Below are positions 10,795 to 22,400 of a DNA stretch of 64,000 nucleotides, piece by piece. The notes beneath the pieces were generated by a model, which saw only the letters and a list, made by a program, of their open reading frames with translations, had not been told where the DNA came from and ran no database searches. Position numbers and translations under genes: made by a program. Every line of letters starts with the position of its first letter. Within the stretch, counting starts at the first letter, position 1. The DNA comes from Agapetus fuscipes (lineage: Eukaryota > Arthropoda > Insecta > Trichoptera > Glossosomatidae): assembly GCA_951799405.1 (NCBI GenBank), contig OX637339.1, forward strand, positions 16,988,001 to 17,052,000. The letters are read 5' to 3'.

Positions 10795-11480
10795 GGTCTT
10801 CATTTGATACCGACTTTGATGTATGGAAGTGAAGCATGGACAGTGAACGATAGCGAAGTAAGTAAAGTATGTACGGTGGAAATGAAGCATTTAAGAAGCA
10901 TGACGGGGAAAACTCTGAGGCTGGTTTTAGTGTCGCGCTGACAACGCGCTGACCGTCAGCGCTGACCGTTCAAAATATATGAACTTGTAGGAAGCGTTTT
11001 AGAATGGCGCGTAGCTGTCAGCGCGACAAGTTCATATATTTGGCTGTCAGCGCTGACGGTCAGCGTGTTGTCAGCGCGACACTAAAACCAGCCTGAGGGG
11101 TAGAGTTAGGAATGAATGGGTAAAGAAAGAATGTAATTTGAAAGAGGATGTGAAAGTTAAGGTACAAAATAATGTGATGAGATGGTTTGGGCATGTGGAA
11201 AGAATGAATGATGATAGACTGATAAAGTATGTATACTGAGGTAGTGTGAAAGGAAAAATAGGTAAGGGACGACCGAGAAAAGTATGGAGTGATCAGATTG
11301 AGGAGGTTGCGAAGGAATAGGATGTACAAAGCGAGCGCAAAAGAAGAAAATGCATGAAAAAGGTGATGGATATGAATGAATTGAAAGAGGTATGTAAGGA
11401 TAGGAAGAAATGGAGGCAGCTCTGCAGAGGCTCTGGCCACCCCTAGCGGAATGGCGACAGAGTTACAGTTACAGCATGAG
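10795..11480 (+). mobile_element. LINE remnant (C-terminal RT ORF) split by a fold-back MITE
   Basis: The plus-strand translation gives LMYGSEAWTVNDSEVSKV, then MTGKTLR, then (after the 172-bp MITE) GRVRNEWVKKEC, NNVMRWFGHVERMNDDRLIK and GKGRPRKVWSDQIEEV. This is the typical 'YGSEAW...RWFGHV.RM...RGRPR..W' C-terminal region of a non-LTR retrotransposon RT ORF. Removing the MITE and one TSD keeps the frame. The 3' end is GGCCACCCCTAGCGGAATGG; the same end is seen at 8735-8765 and 53515-53560. Confidence 0.75.
10921..11092. mobile_element. Fold-back MITE with ~65-bp inverted repeats
   Basis: The left arm begins CTGGTTTTAGTGTCGCGC and the right arm is its complement ending GCGCGACACTAAAACCAG. 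Pairing extends over roughly 65 bases per arm with a few mismatches. The arms carry internal 'GCTGACCGTCAGCGCTGAC' sub-repeats. The flanks CTGAGG (10915-10920) and CTGAGG (11093-11098) can be read as a 6-bp TSD; a 3-bp TGA reading is equally possible because the ends overlap the repeat. Confidence 0.85.
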
Positions 11481-11675
11481 TTATTTTAAATGTCCCTTAT
11501 AAATGCCAATAGACTCTGAATCCCTTCTGTTTCACTCCAACAACCCCGTAGTCCGGAAAACGCGGTCCCCAAAGTTGGTGCGTATTTGACGGCAAGGCTG
11601 CATCAACCTGCACGTCCTGAAATGGACAGGCGATGGTGCACAGTTGTCCAAGGTCCAAAAACAACCCGACAGCAC

Positions 11676-11922
11676 TATCTAAATCTAAGCTGCAAAGATA
11701 TGTATCATTTGAGATTCATATTAATGCATTCCCACAAGCAGACATGCATAATTTCGCGCTTACACATGCTGCATGTGGACCTACAATATAAAAACCCCAA
11801 TCTCAAATGAACATAAGCCCTGCAACTCTTGCCGACCTTCCCTGAAGCAGGGGTGACATTGGCAAAGTGAACCATTTTTTACAGTATGGGTGGTCAGCCG
11901 CATACCAACCTATCAGTCAAGG
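11676..11922 (-). repeat. R1 repeat, near full length
   Basis: Reverse copy from AAATCTAAGCTGCAAAGAT to CCTATCAGTCAAGG with all diagnostic blocks. The preceding ~195 bases (11480-11675) contain no recognised feature. Confidence 0.85.
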
Positions 11923-12151
11923 AGTATATACTATAATTTTATATTATCTCTTCTGTCTACATCTTTTTTAATCGACACTTTTTTTTTTGGTGCGTCCAAC
12001 TTGACCGAAATACTTTTAAATAATATAAATTTAAAATTAGACTTTTCCAATTTAAAGTCAGCGGCCAGAACTGAGAGCGACGAGATTAATTACTCTTGAT
12101 AAATGTATCCACATTTTCACTATTACCCTTTTAGTCTCCCACTCCCCGCCC

Positions 12152-12762
12152 GCGTGTTCCCATTCCACCACGCAAAAGGAATGATCACTCACACATGCAC
12201 ACGGGTTTCACTGTTACTAGTAAATATATTTTTGCTTTTCGAGAACATTTTCGTGCTGTTTTTGGTGAACTTTCGATTTTTTCAAATTGCTGATCCAATT
12301 TTATAAAGTTTTTAATACAATCTGCAGCGAATTCATTACATTGGGCTATAATTCAATTCTACCTCGATATCGAAACGAAATACCTTTAACTTATAAAGGT
12401 TTGTGCATTTACTTAGTGAAAATTCATCTTCATCTATTGAATTTCTTATATAACGTAAGTATTTTTCTTTTTTTAATATTTGTTATTTTATCCTCGAGTA
12501 CTTTTGACTGTCGTCATTTTCAAGAGTCATTTATATAGAAAGTAAATAAAAAAAACTGCAACTTTTCATAAAATGTAATCAAGCTGTCTTATTTATCAAT
12601 TGTCAACACTCATAACTGTGTATGTGCATTAAATTGCTTGTGTGCCAGTATATAGCTATTTGATACCTAACAGTTGGTTTTCAGCTAGGTTCACTCATCT
12701 GCAATACTTCCGTGTGCATGTGTGAGTGATCATTCCTTTTGCGTCGTGGAATGGGAACACGC
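12152..12762. mobile_element. Mutator-like DNA element, 52-bp TIRs, exact 9-bp TSD
   Basis: The left terminal repeat 12152-12203 (begins GCGTGTTCCCATTCCAC) pairs with 12711-12762 with a single mismatch. The flanks are TCCCCGCCC at 12143-12151 and TCCCCGCCC at 12763-12771, an exact 9-bp target-site duplication. Long TIRs and a 9-bp TSD are characteristic of Mutator-like elements. The ~500-bp interior is AT-rich with no transposase motif, so this is non-autonomous. The superfamily call is an inference from structure only. Confidence 0.85.
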
Positions 12763-12921
12763 TCCCCGCCCTGGCTATTTTCAATTTCTTTGCGATACGT
12801 CAGTGCAGGGAATGTGCACACATCATCAACTAAACTACACATATAGTGTAACCTCGGACCGCGTTCTCGCCATGTGGCGAGTGGAAACTATTTATTTTTA
12901 TAGGTCATTGGTTTCCAGGTC

Positions 12922-13178
12922 ATTCCTTGACCTATAGCCTGGTATGAGGCTGACGAATCATACTGTAATAAATGGTTCACGTTGCCAATGTCACCCCTGT
13001 TTCGGGGAAGGTCGGTAAGAGTTGCAGGGCTTATGTTCATTTGAGATTGGGTTTTTATGTCGCAAGTCCTAATGGGGCTTGCGTAAGCGCGAACTTATAC
13101 GTGTCTGCTTATGAGAATGCATTTAATATGATTCTTAAATGTCATGTATTTTTGCAACTTAGACTATTGATAGGTTAT
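12922..13178 (+). repeat. R1 repeat, near full length
   Basis: Forward copy from ATTCCTTGACCTATAGCC to GCAACTTAGACTATTG, with the CCCTGTTTCGGGG hairpin. Confidence 0.85.
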
Positions 13179-13186
13179 GGGTAGAT

Positions 13187-13413
13187 GGGGCCGGCCTTAC
13201 GTCAACCACTTCAGTTGAAGTGATGGTTTCCCAGCTCTCTAGCAGGCTGGTACTCATTTCCTGTGAAGGCTGAGTACACCTTTACGCTATTTTATCTTGT
13301 TTTGAAATAAACACCAAATCGGAAATCATTTCTGACACACCCGCGGTAACATTCGAACCCTAACTCTCGGCATGAAATACAAGCACTCTACCAACTGAGC
13401 TATCGATTTGATC
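13187..13413 (-). mobile_element. SINE1 copy, reversed
   Basis: The reverse body (GGCCGGCCTTACGTCAACC) leads into the tRNA-like head on the minus strand, ending CAACTGAGCTATCGA. It lacks the distal 3' segment. Confidence 0.75.
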
Positions 13414-13439
13414 TTATAGGATAGGCTGACCACCTATTA

Positions 13440-13695
13440 TGTAATTCCATGGCTTATAGGTTGGTATGAGGCTGACCACCCATACTGTAAAAAGTGGTTC
13501 ACTTTGCCAATGTCACTCCTGTGTCAGGGAAGGTCGGCAAAAGTTGTAGGGCTTATGTTCATTTGAGGTTTGGATTTTATTTGGACGTACACATTCAGCA
13601 TTTGTAAGCGCGAACTACACGTGTTTGTGGGCATGCATTTGATATGAGCTTTAAATGTTAATATATCTTGGCAACTTAGATTATAGATTATAGAA
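13440..13695 (+). repeat. R1 repeat
   Basis: Forward copy from about 13440 to the GCAACTTAGATTATAGATTATAG tail region. The first bases appear partly duplicated (two GGCTGACCACC segments). Confidence 0.8.
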
Positions 13696-13914
13696 GAAAA
13701 AATTCAGATTGTTGCCTACCTATGCTTGAAATGCTATGCACGTCCCTGTTTTGTTGCATGTTGTACGATCATCGTCTACAGGTGTGAGTATTGAGAGGTC
13801 TATTGCTAGGAAAAGGTAATTGAAAAAATAACTATCATATTCTTGTGTAGTCTATATTTAGAAGACCGCTCTTAAAGGTTCATTTTACCGAACAATACCG
13901 CCAATATAAAACAC

Positions 13915-14045
13915 TGCGAAAACTCACTTCGATTGTGTCGAAAGTAAAAAAATGTATGAAAACTACATCACTCTCTAGGAGTGCCGTTATATATTTCATA
14001 CATTTTGATTTACGAAATGTTGTGCTTTCATATTACAGAACAATT
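13915..14045. repeat. Short fold-back repeat (R5 core)
   Basis: AAAATGTATGAAAACTA followed by 'ATCACTC..AGGAGTG' and 'CATACATTTTGATTTACG' forms an imperfect hairpin. Related copies lie at 26545-26680, 49685-49800, 55385-55520 and 58850-58970. It has the form of a small MITE, but no consistent TSD was found. Confidence 0.55.
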
Positions 14046-14204
14046 CAGCATATTATAATTATTATGAAAACAAAGACATCAGATATTGTAAAACAATCTA
14101 TTCGAAATAGTTATATTCAATGAGGATCGCACATAAATTAACATAGACAAAGTTGTGACGTCACATTGCTTGGTTACTAGAGCGAAGGCTGATTAATACT
14201 TTAC

Positions 14205-14305
14205 ACACCGAAACGGGAAATCATATCGGACACCCTAGGTGGGATTCGAACCCGAGCTCTCGTCGTGGAATGCAAGCACTCTACCAATTGAGCTATCGAC
14301 CGTAC
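14205..14305 (-). mobile_element. SINE1 head, reversed
   Basis: The minus-strand tRNA-like head is well preserved (B box complement GGGATTCGAACCCGAG, A-box complement CAATTGAGCTATCGACCG). Only the first ~100 bases of SINE1 remain, so it is not annotated as a functional tRNA gene. Confidence 0.75.
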
Positions 14306-14317
14306 GCTAATAATTCT

Positions 14318-14567
14318 AAATCTAAGTTGCAAAGATTTTATTTATCATCAATTGAGATTCATATTAAATGCATTCCCACAAGCAGACACGCATAATTTCG
14401 CGCTCACACGTGCCGCATGTGGACCTACAACATAAAAACCCAATCTCAAATTAACATAAGCCCTGCAACTCTTGCCGAACTTCCCTAAAACAGGGGTGAA
14501 ATTGGCAAAGTGAACCATTTTTTACAGTATGAGTGGTCAGCCTCATACCAACCTATAAGTCAAGGAA
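14318..14567 (-). repeat. R1 repeat, near full length
   Basis: Reverse copy from TCTAAATCTAAGTTGCAAAG to CCTATAAGTCAAGG. All blocks are present with few changes. Confidence 0.85.
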
Positions 14568-14617
14568 TGAAATTTTTACTTTAAATTTTATTTTACGCGG
14601 ATAGAAATTTTAATTTT

Positions 14618-14836
14618 ATATGATAGGCTGGCCACCCATATTATAAAAAATGATTCACTTTGCCGATGTCACCCCTGTTTCAGGGAAGGTCGGCAAAAGT
14701 TGCAGGGCTTATGTTCATTTGAAGTTTGGAGTTCAATTTGTAAGCACACATGCAGCATAACAGCAGCTAACCTACACGTGTCTGTTTGTGGGCATGCATT
14801 TAACATGAATCTCACGTGTTGATATATCTTTGCAAC
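14618..14836 (+). repeat. R1 repeat
   Basis: Forward copy, facing the preceding reversed copy across ~50 bases. A ~15-bp deletion affects the palindromic core. Confidence 0.8.
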
Positions 14837-14839
14837 AGG

Positions 14840-15519
14840 CGCGTGCATAGGGTACAGGCAAATACATTTAATTTTCTCCCATTCCTTCAAACTAACTTTT
14901 TTATTTAAAAAAGTCTTTCTGAAGTTCAATTTTAAATCTGAATATCGAAATTAAATGTTTTTTTACCATATATTGCCTACCTATTAGGCGCATGTGCCTG
15001 TATGGGATGCACGCCCCTGCTTTGCAACTTAGATTACAGATATTATCTTTGCAACTCGGAAAATGGAATTGCGAAAATATTTTTTGAGTAAATAAATGAA
15101 AAGAAGAGAAGAATGTGAAAGGTATGAAGTTGTGCTATAATATCGATAATTTGATCTTAGTTCCAATATTCCTTAAAAAGGCGATAAAAGGTACGAGGAA
15201 GAGGACACTGTTTCTCACGTTCGACTCAATTTGCGCTCTTTGTCACGGAAATCCTTTTGACGATAAAAAAGAATATCGCACTTTGAAAATAATTCTATCA
15301 ACCAGGAGAGAGGGAACGTTGAGGGTCAACGAGTGAAACAAGATTTCTGAAAAATGTCAAAATACATTGAATAATGCCATCGCTTTGCAGGGCACCAGAC
15401 TAACTTACACAATTTTTAATGTCCAGGAGAGCTTTTTACCGTTTTCTCTTGTCTGTAATATGCAGACGGTTATATTTCACAGTTCCAAGTTGATCCTTTC
15501 CAATATCTATTTGCCAAGT
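14840..15519. other. No gene recognised
   Basis: AT-rich sequence with a few open frames of 60-75 codons on the plus strand that show no motif, no domain and no splice context. Confidence 0.4.
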
Positions 15520-16010
15520 GTTGATTTTCCAATGCTCCATTTGCCAAATTTGCATTAAGCAATCGTCCATCTAGAACTGTCCATTTGCCGATAGTCCATT
15601 TTCCAATTATCCATTTACCAACTGTCCATTTTCCAGTCGTCCGTTTGCCTATAGTCCATTCGCCGATTGCCCGTTTTCTAATGGTTCATTTCTCAATTGT
15701 CCAATTACCTTTTTCCAATTGCCTTTTTCCAATTGTCCATTTTCAATATCCATTTTTCGATTTACCAATCGTCCATTTTCTTACAAGTGTATAAACGGAT
15801 CGGGTATGAGGCTGGGTTTTCGTAATGTCCATTTACCAGGTGACCTTTTTCCAGTCGTCCATTTGTCAAATGTCTATTTTCCAATCAACCATTTGCCAAA
15901 CTTTTATTTGCTAATTCTCAATTTTCCAATCGCCCATTTTCTTTTTGTCCATTTACCAATCGTCCATATACGTATCGTCCAACTACCAATTTTCCATTTT
16001 CCAATCTGAT
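15520..16010. repeat. Degenerate 15-bp minisatellite
   Basis: About 30 imperfect copies of a unit close to TCCATTTTCCAATCG run almost without a break. Because 15 is a multiple of 3, both plus-strand frames here stay open and translate as monotonous P-I-V-H-F-like repeats. These should not be taken as proteins. Unit register slips near 15780-15830. Confidence 0.85.
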
Positions 16011-16417
16011 TTATTACTTGTTTTAATTGCAATAACAAAACAATACGAATGTCAAAATTAAATCGATTACATTTCGCTTAATATTAAACATATCGTTAAA
16101 CCTTAAAGAAAAAAAATATATCTTGGGGTAGGTTGCCACATCAGATCAATTATTTCGCTTTTTTCCGTTGAAGAAAAAAACCGTAGTAAAGTGTGAGAAG
16201 GGCAAAGGCGCAATAATTCCTCTCTTGTCTTAATCAAGAGAGCGGAATTTTTCCGTTTGCCGTTTTTCCACTAAACTGTTCAAACAGAACCCCGCCCTAA
16301 CAAGGAGTTATGCCAACCTCACACCGGCTTAGTACTTGCCAATACTACTTAACTCTTGAAATTGACTGTCGTTTACGAAGTCCTACATATATTAGTATTC
16401 ATTCCTTGACTTATAGT

Positions 16418-16738
16418 CCGGTCGATAGCTCAGTTGGTAGAGTGCTTGCACTCCATGCCGTGAGCTCGGGTTCGATTCCCACCGAGGGTGTCAGAAATGA
16501 TTTCCCGTTTCGGTGTTTATTTCAAACCCCAAATAAAATACCGGCAAGGTTTACTCAGCGTTCACAAGAAATGAGTACCAGCCCTTTCGGGAGCTGGGTA
16601 ACCCCCACTTCAACTGAAGTGGTTGGCGTAAGGCCGGCCCCCTTACCTGTAAAAATAAATAGGTTCAACTCGCCACATGCGACCCCTTCGGCGATAACGC
16701 GGCAGGAAATTACACTATATGTGTAGCTTAGTTGCGTT
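16418..16738 (+). mobile_element. SINE1, full-length reference copy
   Basis: The cleanest complete SINE1: GTCCGGTCGATAGCTCAG head, GGGTTCGATTCCCACC B box, body blocks in order, and terminus TATATGTGTAGCTTAGTTGCG. It is useful as the family consensus seed. Confidence 0.85.
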
Positions 16739-16741
16739 TTT

Positions 16742-17200
16742 TTGCGTATAGGTTGGTATGAGGCTGACCACCCATACTGTATAAAATGGTTCACTTTGCC
16801 AATGTCACCCCTGTTTCAGGGAAGGTTGGCAAGAGTTTTTTTTTTTTTTTTTTTAAATAGATTTGTGGAAAGGAATGCAATCCACCAACCTATTTTACCT
16901 GGCCAGTTGTCTTCATGCGAAAGCAGAAGCTTGTGTGCATGCAACGGCATCTGTTGAACCAGGGTCGAAGTTATCGTCGCGGGATTCGAACCAGCGTTAT
17001 CCGGTTCCAAATAACCTGTCTTGATCCCCGCGGCTATAACACCGACAGTTGCAGGGCTTATGTTTATTTGAGATTGGGTTTTTTATATTGTAGGTCCACA
17101 TGCGGCATGTGTAAGCGCGAAATTATGCATGTCTGCTTGTGGGAATGCATTTAATATGAATCTCAAATGATACATATCTTTGCAACTTAGATTTAGATTT
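16742..17200 (+). repeat. R1 repeat split by a SINE3 insertion
   Basis: R1 runs from TATAGGTTGGTATGAGGC to GGCAAGAG (about 16839). It resumes at 17046 with AGTTGCAGGGC and continues to GCAACTTAGATTTAG. The interruption is a reversed SINE3, and AGTT is present on both sides as a probable short TSD. Confidence 0.85.
16840..17045 (-). mobile_element. SINE3 copy nested in R1
   Basis: Minus-strand reading starts GTCGGTGTTATAGCCGCGGG, carries GGTTCGAATCCCGC as B box and ends in a ~20-base A tail. It lies within a forward R1 copy, giving a clear insertion order. Confidence 0.85.
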
Positions 17201-17209
17201 AATAAGAGT

Positions 17210-17335
17210 TACACGGCCGGCCGATGATGCTGGAGAGTTGCTCCGGGATCTGTTGCCGTAGTCTGTGGGAGCTGGAGCTTCCGGACGTTTCGCCCATGTC
17301 TACGATGGGCTTCTTCAGCGTGAAAGTGAATAGAT
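17210..17335. mobile_element. Retroelement terminal fragment, related to 58510-58600
   Basis: The text GGGAGCTGGAGCTTCCGGAC followed by GTTTCGCCCATG recurs in altered form at 58540-58575. The style ('..GGAGCTCCGGACGTTTCG..') resembles termini of Penelope-like or related retroelements. The assignment is tentative. Confidence 0.35.
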
Positions 17336-17339
17336 GAAA

Positions 17340-17490
17340 ATGATCATTACATTTTGGCCTTTCTCTACTTCTCTTGTCCTCACTAAATCTCCATGCCACT
17401 CTCTTCTTGGTCCATCTTTGGTCGTTGAATCTGGCAACATGTCTTTCCCACGACCACTTCTGCTTTGCCACTTTTTTATGATGTCAGTAA
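17340..17490 (-). mobile_element. LINE fragment (RT-ORF C terminus), minus strand
   Basis: The minus-strand translation WSWERHVARFNDQRWTKKR..W followed by RSRERPKCND is the decayed 'GHVARxxDxRWTxRVxEW...RSxGRPxxRW' C-terminal segment of a non-LTR reverse transcriptase ORF. Confidence 0.6.
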
Positions 17491-17529
17491 TTCCCGATCT
17501 AACAGTCGTATGTGCAAAATAATTCTTTG

Positions 17530-18148
17530 AGGCCCGACAAAAAACCAGCCAAATTTGGATCACTGGGTAGCGCGAGTAGCATAAGGAGGAGCAGGGGAAA
17601 GAGCGTGTTTACATTCTCCACTTTTCCACCTTTCATGCTTTCGTTCCGCTAGACGGTTTTTTTTTACTAACATTAAAAATGACTTACGTACTCACGGTGT
17701 TGATCACACAGCAAATCCATGGCTCAACCGCTACGTAATCGTGAATTTTCCGTACAAAAAAACCATGGATCGGCTATAGATCAAATGTGTTATGAACAAC
17801 CCTGTTGGATTTTGTCACTTTGTCACTGTCAAGCAATTATAGACCTACGGTAACTCTTACATAAGAGTCACATTCCATACGCATTAAGATAGGTTAGCTC
17901 TGTGTTTTTCAAAGGAGTGGAGGTTTTTTTGCTTGTGCTCTGTTGACAAAGCAATTAAGACGGTGGCGTGTGCCATATAAAATGATGGCGTGTTTGTATT
18001 GAAAACAGGTCTTGTGCGCAGTGCACTATACTGTATAGAACATAAAACAACTGTTGCATTAGTTATTTAACCCAATAATCTAGTTTTCTTTGCACTACAT
18101 ACAATAATTCGTAAAGAACCAAATATAGCAATGTAGGATTTTTTTTAA
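17530..18148. other. No gene or repeat family recognised
   Basis: Mixed-composition sequence. An ATCCATGG..CCATGGAT pair near 17718-17771 could form a small hairpin, but no other structure was seen. Confidence 0.35.
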
Positions 18149-18487
18149 ATGTTCCTTGACTTATAGGGTTGGTTTGAGGCTGACCACCCTTACTGGAGAA
18201 AAGGATTCACTTCGCTAATGTTTCAGGAAAGGGCGGCAAGATTCATTATTTCCGGTTGGTATGAGGCTGACCACCCATACTGTTAAAATGGTTCACTTTG
18301 CCAATGTCATCCCTGTGTCAGGGAAGGTCGGCAAAAGTTGTAGGGTTTATGCTCATTTGAGGTTTGGATTTTATTTGTAAGTACCTACACATTCAGCATT
18401 TGTAAGCGCAAACTACACGTGTTTGTTTGTGGGCATGCATTTGAGAAATTTAAATGAATATATCTTTGCAACTTAGATTATAGATTA
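18149..18487 (+). repeat. Two consecutive R1 repeats, first one truncated
   Basis: 18149-18250 holds the first third of a diverged forward R1. At 18256 a second forward R1 begins (GGTTGGTATGAGGCTGACC) and runs to GCAACTTAGATTATAGATT. Confidence 0.75.
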
Positions 18488-18680
18488 GAATTCATAGCTC
18501 AGTTGATAGAATGCTTGCATTCCATGCCAAGAGCTAGGGCTCGATCTGCACAGGCGAGGCTTACTCAGTCTTCACAGGGAATGAGAACCAGCCCCCTCAA
18601 GAGCTGGGAAACTTCCATTTCAAATGATGTGGTTAGCTTGAAGGCGACAAAATAAATAGGTTATACACGCCACCTGCATT
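18488..18680 (+). mobile_element. SINE1 copy with internal deletion
   Basis: The head (CATAGCTCAGTTGATAG) is joined early to the body (AGGCTTACTCAGTC), and the copy ends near 'ACACGCCACCTGC'. The B box is damaged. Confidence 0.7.
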
Positions 18681-18992
18681 TTAGGACATATGAGACAATA
18701 CTCGTACATGGGGACGGTAAGAAGTTTTTTTTTTTTGTATTTTCGGGGCACATTAAAATACCAAAATTTTATGGGGGAAAAAAATAAACTTTCCCTTATC
18801 ATTAATAGATGTCAGCCTCACCTTAAATATGGAAAAAATAATGTTATGTGTAATAAAAAAATCAGAGGTTTATGTATTGAAATAAAAACAAATAATAAAC
18901 AATAGAATAACCATGTAATGAAAGAAGTAATGAAAAATATATGAGCACATAAATAGTGTGTATATAGACATCAAAATAATATTATGTATCCT

Positions 18993-19312
18993 TGACCGTC
19001 GAAAGTTCAGTTGGTAGAGCGCTTGCATTCCATGCCGTTAGCTCGGGTTTGAATCCCGTCGAGGGTGTCAGAAATGATTTCCCGTTTCGGTGTTCATTTC
19101 AAACCCCAAAATAAAATACTGGCAAGGTTTACTCAGCCTTCACAAGAAATGAGTACCAGCTCCTCGGGAGCTGGGAAACCCCCACTTCAACTGAAGTGGT
19201 TGGCGTAAGGCCGGCCCCCTTACCTGTAAAAATAAATATGTTCAACTCACCCCCTGGGGACCCCTTCGGGGATAACGCGGCAAGAAGCTACACTATATGT
19301 GTAGCTTAGTTG
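18993..19312 (+). mobile_element. SINE1, full length
   Basis: Complete copy, from GACCGTCGAAAGTTCAGTTGG to TATGTGTAGCTTAGTTG followed by a T run. A few substitutions affect the A box. Confidence 0.8.
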
Positions 19313-19472
19313 TTTTTTTTTTTACTTGACTAATAGGTTGGTATGAGGCTGACCCGCCACGCTGTAAAAATTTGGTTCTGCCAAAGCCATCCTGGTTTTC
19401 AGGGAAAGGGTTAAGGGCTTCAAGTTTTTTCATTTCAAAAATTTTCCTTGTTATCCTCAAAGGGGTCAAATG
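19313..19472 (+). repeat. R1 fragment interrupted downstream by the RTE-like LINE
   Basis: A diverged R1 5' part (ACTTGACTAATAGGTTGG.. to TCAGGG) gives way to unassigned sequence that runs into the 11-bp TSD of the LINE. The target sequence resumes at 22802. Confidence 0.6.
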
Positions 19473-22400
19473 TAACGAATGTTCTTCTTCTTCTTCTTGT
19501 GCCACTTCTAACGAAGATCGGCGATCATCATAGCTATTTTGAGTTTTGATGCTGCGGCTCGAAATAGGGACTTGGTGCTTCTGCCGAACCACTGTCGCAG
19601 GTTCTTCAGCCACGATGTCCTTCGGCGTCCCTGAGATCTTCTCCCCTCAATCTTACCCTGAATGATAAGATGAAGGAGACGGTACTTCTCATTTCTCATA
19701 ATGTGACCGAAGTACATTAGCTTTCTCTGCTTAATGGTAGGCAGGAGCTCCTTTGTAGTGCGCATTCGTTGAAGGACTTCTTCATTGGTGACTCGATCAC
19801 GCCAAGAGATCCGAAGCATTTTTCGGTATAAACACATCTCGAATGCTTCAATACGTCTCTCCAGTGCCTGCGTGAGAGTCCATCCCTCCATACCATACAG
19901 AGCGATTGGGAAAACGTAGCACCTCACTATGCGCTTCCGGAGTTCAAGGCTTAAATTTCGGCACAACAGTAATTTGCTCATTTTAGCGAAGACATTTCGG
20001 GCTTGCTCTAGTCTGCTTCTGACTTCTTGACACATGTCCCACTTTTCGTTGACCACACATCCCAGGTACCTGTAACTAGTGCATCTTTCAATGCTTTCGC
20101 CATCTAGTTCTACATGTACGGAGGCGTTTGTGTTTCTGCTGATAACCATGACCTTGGTCTTCTTAAAGTTAATGTTAATGCCAGCTTCTTTGCTAGCGAC
20201 ATTTATTCTGGTCAACAATGTTTGCAGATCCGCCTGAGTGTCAGCGAGTAGGACTGTGTCATCGGCATACCGCAGGTTGTTTACCAGCTGCCCGTTGACA
20301 ACAATGCCTTCCCTAGCCTCATGAAGTGCTTGCGCCATGATCCTTTCTGAATATAGGTTAAAAAGTGTTGGTGACAGTACGCATCCCTGTCTAACTCCTC
20401 TTCTGATGGGTATTTGTCTGGTCTCTGAACTCTCTACAAGCACTGAAGCAGTTTGCTGCCAATATATATTAGCAATAATGCGAGTGTTTTTATCGTCTAT
20501 CCCAATGTCTTTCAGTATACTGATCAGCTTGTCGTGTCTCACTCTGTCAAAGGCCTTTTCGTAGTCAATAAAGCAAACATAAACATCTTTATTCATATCG
20601 AGACAACGTTGCACTAAAACCTGTAATCCAAACAGAGCATCTCGTGTGCCAAAGCCGTTCCTAAAACCAAACTGTTCGGCTGATAACTGTTGGTCACACT
20701 GTTGGTATATTCTCTTTAGTATAATTTTCAGGAAAGATTTCATCACATGACTCATTAAGCTTATTGTTCGATGTTCTTCACATTTTTTAGCATTAATATT
20801 CTTTGGTATAGTGATGAAGTAGGATTTTAACCAATCCTCTGGCAGATTACCACTTTCATACACTTTGTTGAATAGCAATGTAATCTTTTTGAGTGCATTT
20901 CCTTCCATTAACTTCAGAATCTCCCCGTGGATGTTGTCTGGACCGGGTGATTTCCCATTTTTTATTTGCTTGATAGCATACTCAACCTCATCTTGTAGGA
21001 TCTGGGAGCCGTCCATTGCTATTTCAACACCATGTCTCTCGTTACGTGTATCCATATATAGCTCTTCAACATATGTCTCCCATAGCACCTTTTTTTCATC
21101 TATGGTCACTGCTAAATTACCATTGTTATGCATTAGCTGTGTAAGGGGTCTTCCTCTACCCTGTTTTATTGATTCCTTGATCCTTTTATGGAGATTGAAG
21201 GTGTCGTGCCTGTTATCAAGGTCTTCCATTTCAGTGCATCGCTCCTCTTCCAGCTTTTGTTTTGCTTCTCGGATCTTTTTCTGGATTTCTTTGTGTACTT
21301 CCCTATATTTCTGACGATCCCTTGGTAACCATTTTCTTCTCTCCTCCATTAAGGATAAAATATCATCTGTGATCCATTCTTTGTGTGCTCGTTTTGCAGT
21401 CTTCAGATATTTTTCACTGGTCTTACACATAGTATCCTTTAAGCCATTCCACAATTGTTCCACCTCAGATACCTCAGATAGGTTTTGTATTCCGTTTTCC
21501 AGTTCATTTCGCACCTTTTCTTTGATGTTTTGTTCCTTGAGTAGTCTTGGGTCTGTTGCAATTTTCTTGACTTTTTTGGGTACTTTTTTCAGTTTTAGTA
21601 GAATTTTCCCCATTAGTAAACTATGGTCGGATCCAATATCAGCTCCAGGATATGTTTTTACAGACGTGATTGCATTTTTGAATCTTTTATTTATCAGCAT
21701 GTAGTCAATCTGGTTGCGTACTATGTGCTCATCTTGATCCCTTGGTGACTTCCAAGTATATAGTCTTCTTGCTGGGAGCTGGTAGAAGGTGTTCATTATC
21801 ATAAATCCCTCCTCTTGGCAGAAACGAATCATTCTTTCACCTCTCTCGTTTCTCTCACCCAGGCCCCATGCTCCCATAACATCATTGGGTACTCCTGCTC
21901 CTACTTTTGAGTTAAAATCTCCCATGACAATGGTGACCTCTTCATGCTTAGTCAGCTTTAGTACGCCAGTGACGTCTTCATAAAAAGCCTCAATTTCTTC
22001 CTCATTCTTGTCTGCAGTTGGAGCATAGACTTGGATCACATTTGTATTTACTCCATGGCCCTTCATTTGTAGCATTGCAACTCTGTCTGACTGAGCCACA
22101 AAGTTAAGAACTGTTGAATTCATTTTTTTAGAGACTATGAACCCAACTCCCCGTCTGTGATCAGGCTCACTGTTTCCAGAGAAGTAAATTTCATATTCCG
22201 ATGTGCTCTCTCTTCCACTTCCCTTCCACCTCATCTCACTTATGCCTAGCAAATCAATTCCAAGTCGGTGCATTTCCTTCATCGCGCACTCTAGTCTCCC
22301 CGCTCCATACAAGCTCCGAGCATTCCATGTTCCAAAATGTTTGGTTTTAGTTTTACTTAAAACGTTCCCCCCCGGAGATCCGATTGGGGGATTTTTACCT

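Noticed and set aside
14205..14305. Possible free-standing tRNA gene (good A and B boxes on the minus strand)
   Set aside because: The sequence continues into SINE1 body text and the same head recurs many times with SINE1 attached, so it is a truncated SINE1.
15585..16009. Two open reading frames with P-I-V-H-F-like repeats
   Set aside because: They are by-products of a 15-bp minisatellite, a multiple of three, and not a repeat protein.
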